Assembly (NCBI RefSeq): GCF_033100795.1
Contig: NZ_JAWLVI010000002.1
Location: 62,001-126,000, forward strand
Length of the DNA: 64,000 bases
Source of the DNA: Pseudothioclava sp033100795
GTDB taxonomy: Bacteria > Pseudomonadota > Alphaproteobacteria > Rhodobacterales > Rhodobacteraceae
Reading direction: 5' to 3'
The translations under genes were made by a program, and so were the position numbers. This document shows, one piece after another, positions 60,549 to 64,000 of this stretch (within the stretch, counting starts at the first letter, position 1; each line of letters begins with the position of its first letter). The notes below the pieces were generated by a model. That model was given only the letters and a program-made list of their open reading frames with translations, did not search any database and had not been told where the DNA came from.

Positions 60549-61210
60549 GTGCCAAGAATGCCCAGCCTGCGGGCCTCATAGGTCGCTTCGGTCCGGTTGG
60601 TAGCCTGAAGCTTGCGGTAGATATTGCGGATATGCACCGGAACCGTCTGCGACGAAATTCCCAGAATTTCGGCGACCTCCCGGTTGGTGAAACCTTTGGC
60701 AATCGCATTGAGGATTTCGATTTCGCGCGTCGTCAGGCTCGGGGCGTCGTGCGATCTTGCAGGCTGCGCCCTGCCGGACTGGATCATCTCGATCATATGT
60801 CGGGCAATGCCGATAGAGATAGGGGATTTGCCGTCCAGAATGGCCTCGATTGCCTCGACTATCCCCAGGCTGTCATCGTCTTTCAGGATATATCCGGTCG
60901 CACCGGCACGCAGGGCATCAATCACCAGCGGGCGCTCGCTCAGAGCAGAGATGACGATAGATTGACCGTTCGGGTGGTGCTTTTGCATCGCCTCAATCGC
61001 GCTGATACCACTGCCATCGCCAAGATGTATATCGGCCACCAGCAGGTCGACCTTGGTGGTTTCGATCTGGCCAAGCGCGTCCTTGAGGAAAGCGCAGTTG
61101 CCCACGATCCGCGCCCTGCCCCAATCCTGCAAAATCCGGCACAGCCTGTCTGCCACCGCGACATTGTCCTCGAGCACGAGAATGCGGACCGTATCTGTCA
61201 TTTCCGTCAT
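60545..61210 (-). CDS. NarL/LuxR-family response regulator
   Basis: The 221-residue protein has a receiver domain (about 8-125) with the phosphorylation site D60 in LLVADIHLGDGSG, acidic residues at LEDN, and K in TGYILKDDD, then a LuxR-type helix-turn-helix (about 155-215) reading LTTREIEILNAIAKGFTNRE and GISSQTVPVHIRNIYRKLQA. It should be phosphorylated by the kinase encoded next door. Two NarL-like palindromes lie upstream of this operon. GAGGGA precedes the ATG at 61210. It follows the secretin-like gene by 23 bases. Confidence 0.92.
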   Translation of the reverse strand: MTEMTDTVRILVLEDNVAVADRLCRILQDWGRARIVGNCAFLKDALGQIETTKVDLLVADIHLGDGSGISAIEAMQKHHPNGQSIVISALSERPLVIDALRAGATGYILKDDDSLGIVEAIEAILDGKSPISIGIARHMIEMIQSGRAQPARSHDAPSLTTREIEILNAIAKGFTNREVAEILGISSQTVPVHIRNIYRKLQATNRTEATYEARRLGILGT

Positions 61211-61233
61211 CCGGGCGGTCCCTCGCTCTCGGA

Positions 61234-62751
61234 TCAGGGCAAAAGCCCCATCTCGCCTATTACCGCCCCTAGCGTGGGGGATTTGTGGACGATGGAGACC
61301 CGCTTCGCAACTGTCGGCAAGGTTACTCCAAGGTTCTTTAGGTCATTCAGGAATATCGTTTCTTGCGACTTCTCGATGGCTTCAGGCGGGCGCACGGTCA
61401 GAAGGATCGCGACCTCGTGGGTTGCGACCGAGGTAACCTGATTGCCGAACAGGTTGCCCACGACGGGAATCTGGCGCAGCCCTTTTTGCCCTCCGCGCGC
61501 ATCATCGCGCGACGTCATCTCAAGCGAACCAAGCAAGAAAGCCGTATTATAGGGCACCTGGCCGCCGCTTTCGACTGTGGAGCTGTCGATCTCTACCTTG
61601 GTGAAGGTCTGGCCCAGAACCGGCGGCACATAGTCCGAAATCTCGGCCGCCGCATGTAGGGTCGCCGCGGTGCCCGTGAATTTTTGAAGCTCGAGTTCGA
61701 GCGTAATACCCACATCTTCGTCAATACTGTCATCCGTGCCATCGGCACCCACAATATGCAGGTTCTGGCCGACAAACAGCTTCGCGTCCTGGTCCAGCGC
61801 CACCTTGAGCACCGGAGTCGAGCTGATCGTGTTCACGGCTTCCGCGTCCGAGGCCATGCTCAGCGCGTAATCGACACTTGGCAGGTCAATGGTGATCCCG
61901 TTCGTGCGCGTGATGTCGCTTCCGGTATCGAGCGTGGATGCGGGAGCGCCGTCTGCCAGCGCGCGCGAGTGGGTGCGGGAGCGCGTGAACTCGTAGGGGG
62001 TGCCACTCACGCCGATTGTCAGCCCCGCCATCAAATCCTGACCGATAGAGGAACCAGATTCCGCCTGCCGCTCAACGATGAAAAGCTCGACCTGAAGGTC
62101 ACTGGCGCAGATGCCATCCTTCCCCTCGATCTCTTCGTCGGGTTTCTCGCAAGTGAAGGAAGGTGCCTCCAGATTCCCGTCAAAGCGCGCCATGATTTTC
62201 GCACCGCTGCCTGCCGCGTAAAGGTCATGCATATAGGCACCAAGGATCACCGACCGGCCGGGACGCGCCTGTTTGCCTTTGTCATACAGCGCTTGCGCCA
62301 GAAGCTCGTGGTTCGAGCGTAGCGCCGAAAGGGCTGCCATCCACCACCCGTCCGAGCTCTGATCCAGACGCGCCGCGCCGAGAAACGCACGGTAGGCCGC
62401 GTCATAATTCCCCAGCCGGTAGTTGGTATAGCCTGCCAGATAATAGGGCGCCGGATCATCAACCTGCAACACGGCCGCACGCTCGAACGCGGAGCGCGCG
62501 AAATAAAGGTCATGCAACGAGCTTCCTGCACCTGCCAGAAGGGCTTTGCCCTTGACCAAATGCGAGGCGCCATCCAGCGGGCTGAACTCGTCCAGCGCAT
62601 CCTGCCCGTGGCTGAGCTGCTGAAGCCGTTTATCGTCATCCTGCCGCATCTCGGTGACGGAACAACCCGAGACTGTCAGCGCCATCACCAGAAGATGAGG
62701 CGCATAACGGGGCAGGCGCATAAAGGGAATGTGCGCCATGGTTCTGCTCAT
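61234..62751 (-). CDS. TPR-secretin lipoprotein
   Basis: The 505-residue protein has a lipoprotein signal (HLLVMALTVSGC), a TPR-like helical region (about 60-170, with DPAPYYLAGYTNYRLGNYDA), a middle domain and a C-terminal secretin beta domain (about 365-480). In the last, GTAATLHAAAEIS, GGQVPYNTAFLLGSLEMTSRD and LRQIPVVGNLFGNQVTSVAT with HEVAILLTVRPPE match the secretin signature seen in GspD, PilQ and CpaC. The ring-forming N0-N3 domains of classical secretins are not evident; TPRs occupy that place. Start choice is uncertain: ATGs occur at 62751, 62739 and 62721. It probably forms an outer-membrane channel or a related assembly. Confidence 0.75.
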   Translation of the reverse strand: MSRTMAHIPFMRLPRYAPHLLVMALTVSGCSVTEMRQDDDKRLQQLSHGQDALDEFSPLDGASHLVKGKALLAGAGSSLHDLYFARSAFERAAVLQVDDPAPYYLAGYTNYRLGNYDAAYRAFLGAARLDQSSDGWWMAALSALRSNHELLAQALYDKGKQARPGRSVILGAYMHDLYAAGSGAKIMARFDGNLEAPSFTCEKPDEEIEGKDGICASDLQVELFIVERQAESGSSIGQDLMAGLTIGVSGTPYEFTRSRTHSRALADGAPASTLDTGSDITRTNGITIDLPSVDYALSMASDAEAVNTISSTPVLKVALDQDAKLFVGQNLHIVGADGTDDSIDEDVGITLELELQKFTGTAATLHAAAEISDYVPPVLGQTFTKVEIDSSTVESGGQVPYNTAFLLGSLEMTSRDDARGGQKGLRQIPVVGNLFGNQVTSVATHEVAILLTVRPPEAIEKSQETIFLNDLKNLGVTLPTVAKRVSIVHKSPTLGAVIGEMGLLP

Positions 62752-62827
62752 TTTGACGACGCGAACCCTGCCCCGAGCCAACGCCAGATTATTCCCTCAC
62801 GGCTAACGCGGTGGGAGCTATCCGCCA

Positions 62828-62845
62828 ATACCAAGAATTGGGTAT
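62828..62845. promoter_or_regulatory. NarL-like 7-2-7 palindrome, site 1
   Basis: ATACC-N8-GGTAT; read as heptamers it is TACCAAG-AA-TTGGGTA, the 7-2-7 spacing bound by NarL dimers. It lies between the divergent secretin-like and secreted-protein genes, nearer the first. The neighbouring NarL-type regulator is the obvious candidate protein. Confidence 0.6.
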
Positions 62846-62878
62846 GTCGCACGGCAACGCGAGCCGAAACAACGCCAT

Positions 62879-62896
62879 ATACCAAGAACGGGGTAT
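62879..62896. promoter_or_regulatory. NarL-like 7-2-7 palindrome, site 2
   Basis: ATACC-N8-GGTAT again, as TACCAAG-AA-CGGGGTA. Its centre is 51 bases from that of site 1, close to five helical turns. It lies 62 bases before the ATG of the plus-strand secreted protein. Confidence 0.6.
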
Positions 62897-62957
62897 AGCC
62901 CGACAGAACGAACGCGCGCAGTTTGTGGGACTCTCTACTCTCATGAGGAGGCCGCAC

Positions 62958-64000
62958 ATGCGTGTCAAACCCACCCTCTGTAGCGTATCGGTTTTTGCTT
63001 TATCCGCCTTTCTGGCCGCGTCATCCGCGCAGGCCAAATCCTTTTCCCCCTCGGATTTCGTGCTGACGTTGAAAGACGATGACTCGCTTGAAATCGGCTA
63101 CGGTTCCAGCACGATCACGATTGACGCGGGGGACGCATGGGCGGCCACCGAGGATGCCGCAGGCAAGACATACACCTACTCGGGACCAATCACGATCGGC
63201 GATTTTTCGATCGGAGACGTCGACGCCTCGATCGGGCCTGATGGGGTGAAACTGGTTACACCTGCGGGCTTCGGGCTTGGCGATCTGACGCTGAGCGCAG
63301 GCGAGTTGGCACTTGAATTGCTGCCCGGCGATCAGATCACCGATCAGCCCGATTTTCTGACCTTCGACAGCAAGGACTTCGTTCTTTACACGGCCATCAG
63401 CACTGGTCTGGAGATCGGCATCGGCGACACGACCAGCATCTCGATTCCAACGCCCGTTGATGTTGCCGCCTCGTTGGCTATCGAGGTTAAAAACGGAAGC
63501 CTTTATTACGAAGGCCCGATTCCCAGCCCGGCGATGCTGGCAAATGGTGTGAACAAATTTATCAAGTCCGCCTCTGGCAAAGGCGATGACGGTAATATGC
63601 TGACTGGCGGCTTCGGCTTTTCGGTCGACGGCGATTTCACCTATACTTCCGAGGTCGATGTCTATCAGTCCTCGAAGAAAGACCCCGCCAAAGAGAACTT
63701 CAGCGCCAATGTGGTGATGGTAGGCGAGTTCGAACTTGCCGATATGGCCACCGCTGAAGGCACGTTTTTCGTTGATGTGGAAACCGGTGAAGTGGGCGTG
63801 AACGCAGCTGCGAGCATCGGCTTTGACATGCTTGGCGCCTCGGTCGCGATGGAGATCGGAACGGGCAGCTTCGTCGTCGACAAGGATGGCGTGCGCATTG
63901 GCATGACGATGGATACCGACGACGATTTCGGTCTGCCAAGTTCGCTGGCTAACATCGCGCATTTCCTGGTGCCGATGCTGGGCGAGGAGATGACCGGATA
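62958..64000 (+). CDS. Secreted beta-rich protein, unknown (3' end outside window)
   Basis: The visible 347 residues begin with a signal peptide (MRVKPTLCSVSVFALSAFLA, cleavage after AQA at about 26). The rest is acidic, rich in Gly, Asp, Thr and Ser, and alternates strands such as SLEIGYGSSTITIDAGD and TYTYSGPITIGDFSIGDVDA; near residue 205 comes GFGFSVDGDFTYTSEVD and near 280 ASIGFDMLGASVAMEIG. No family is recognised. GAGGAGG precedes the ATG. It is divergent from the secretin-like gene and shares its promoter region, so it is probably a regulated partner or substrate of that system. Confidence 0.8.
   Translation, partial: MRVKPTLCSVSVFALSAFLAASSAQAKSFSPSDFVLTLKDDDSLEIGYGSSTITIDAGDAWAATEDAAGKTYTYSGPITIGDFSIGDVDASIGPDGVKLVTPAGFGLGDLTLSAGELALELLPGDQITDQPDFLTFDSKDFVLYTAISTGLEIGIGDTTSISIPTPVDVAASLAIEVKNGSLYYEGPIPSPAMLANGVNKFIKSASGKGDDGNMLTGGFGFSVDGDFTYTSEVDVYQSSKKDPAKENFSANVVMVGEFELADMATAEGTFFVDVETGEVGVNAAASIGFDMLGASVAMEIGTGSFVVDKDGVRIGMTMDTDDDFGLPSSLANIAHFLVPMLGEEMTG

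Overview
The window is a 64 kb stretch of chromosome from an alphaproteobacterium, almost certainly of the Rhodobacteraceae (roseobacter/Rhodobacter lineage). Support comes from the high G+C, the marker genes (a tiny aa3-type cytochrome oxidase subunit IV, a TIGR02302/DUF4175 protein, a decaprenyl-type diphosphate synthase, phaA-phaB) and gene orders such as argH-small lipoprotein-lysA and pyrB-x-x-pyrC-plsY. Genes are densely packed, with many 4-base ATGA overlaps, and no gap without a gene exceeds about 300 bases. I see no insertion sequence, prophage, CRISPR array or rRNA operon. One tRNA gene (tRNA-Pro, CGG) is present.

Layout. 1-4844 (minus): argH, a 31-residue LptM-like lipoprotein, lysA and a TIGR02302 protein cut by the window edge, with a TlpA-like thioredoxin divergent. 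5420-7705: a PAS-domain protein and a divergent EAL phosphodiesterase. 7853-9857: phaA-phaB. 10128-15187: LysR regulator plus DMT exporter, YdcH-like protein, RNA-methyltransferase-like gene, polyprenyl diphosphate synthase, ispE. 15184-20438: TPR lipoprotein-like secreted protein, ETF-ubiquinone oxidoreductase, greA and a membrane protein. 20435-24138: GNAT, mobA, azlCD, a papain-fold-like lipoprotein, cytochrome oxidase subunit IV, DUF6173. 24135-28522: metallo-hydrolase, a DmdC-like acyl-CoA dehydrogenase, Sua5, YqgE. 28679-35351: an orphan DsbD-alpha-like protein, an RND pump with adaptor, uracil-DNA glycosylase. 35460-39408: pyrB, two PH-like membrane proteins, a dihydroorotase-like protein lacking its metal-site histidines, plsY. 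39443-41278: two L,D-transpeptidases around a CAP-domain lipoprotein. 41313-47752: RNA methyltransferase, ABC exporter, CCA-adding enzyme, two Nudix hydrolases, Hsp33.

47912-55025 is a self-contained type I secretion operon: a BapA-like adhesin with four Ig-like repeats, a TolC-type lipoprotein, a LapB-like ABC transporter and an HlyD-type adaptor, behind a leader rich in dyads. leuB, a DUF2167 membrane protein, a second DMT exporter and tRNA-Pro follow.

The most intriguing part is 58734-64000. A TPR-plus-secretin lipoprotein, a NarL-type response regulator and a 7TM sensor kinase form one minus-strand operon. Divergent to it is a large secreted beta-rich protein that runs off the window. 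The shared 206-base promoter region carries two NarL-like 7-2-7 palindromes 51 bases apart. This looks like a self-regulated envelope system that I cannot match to a described one.
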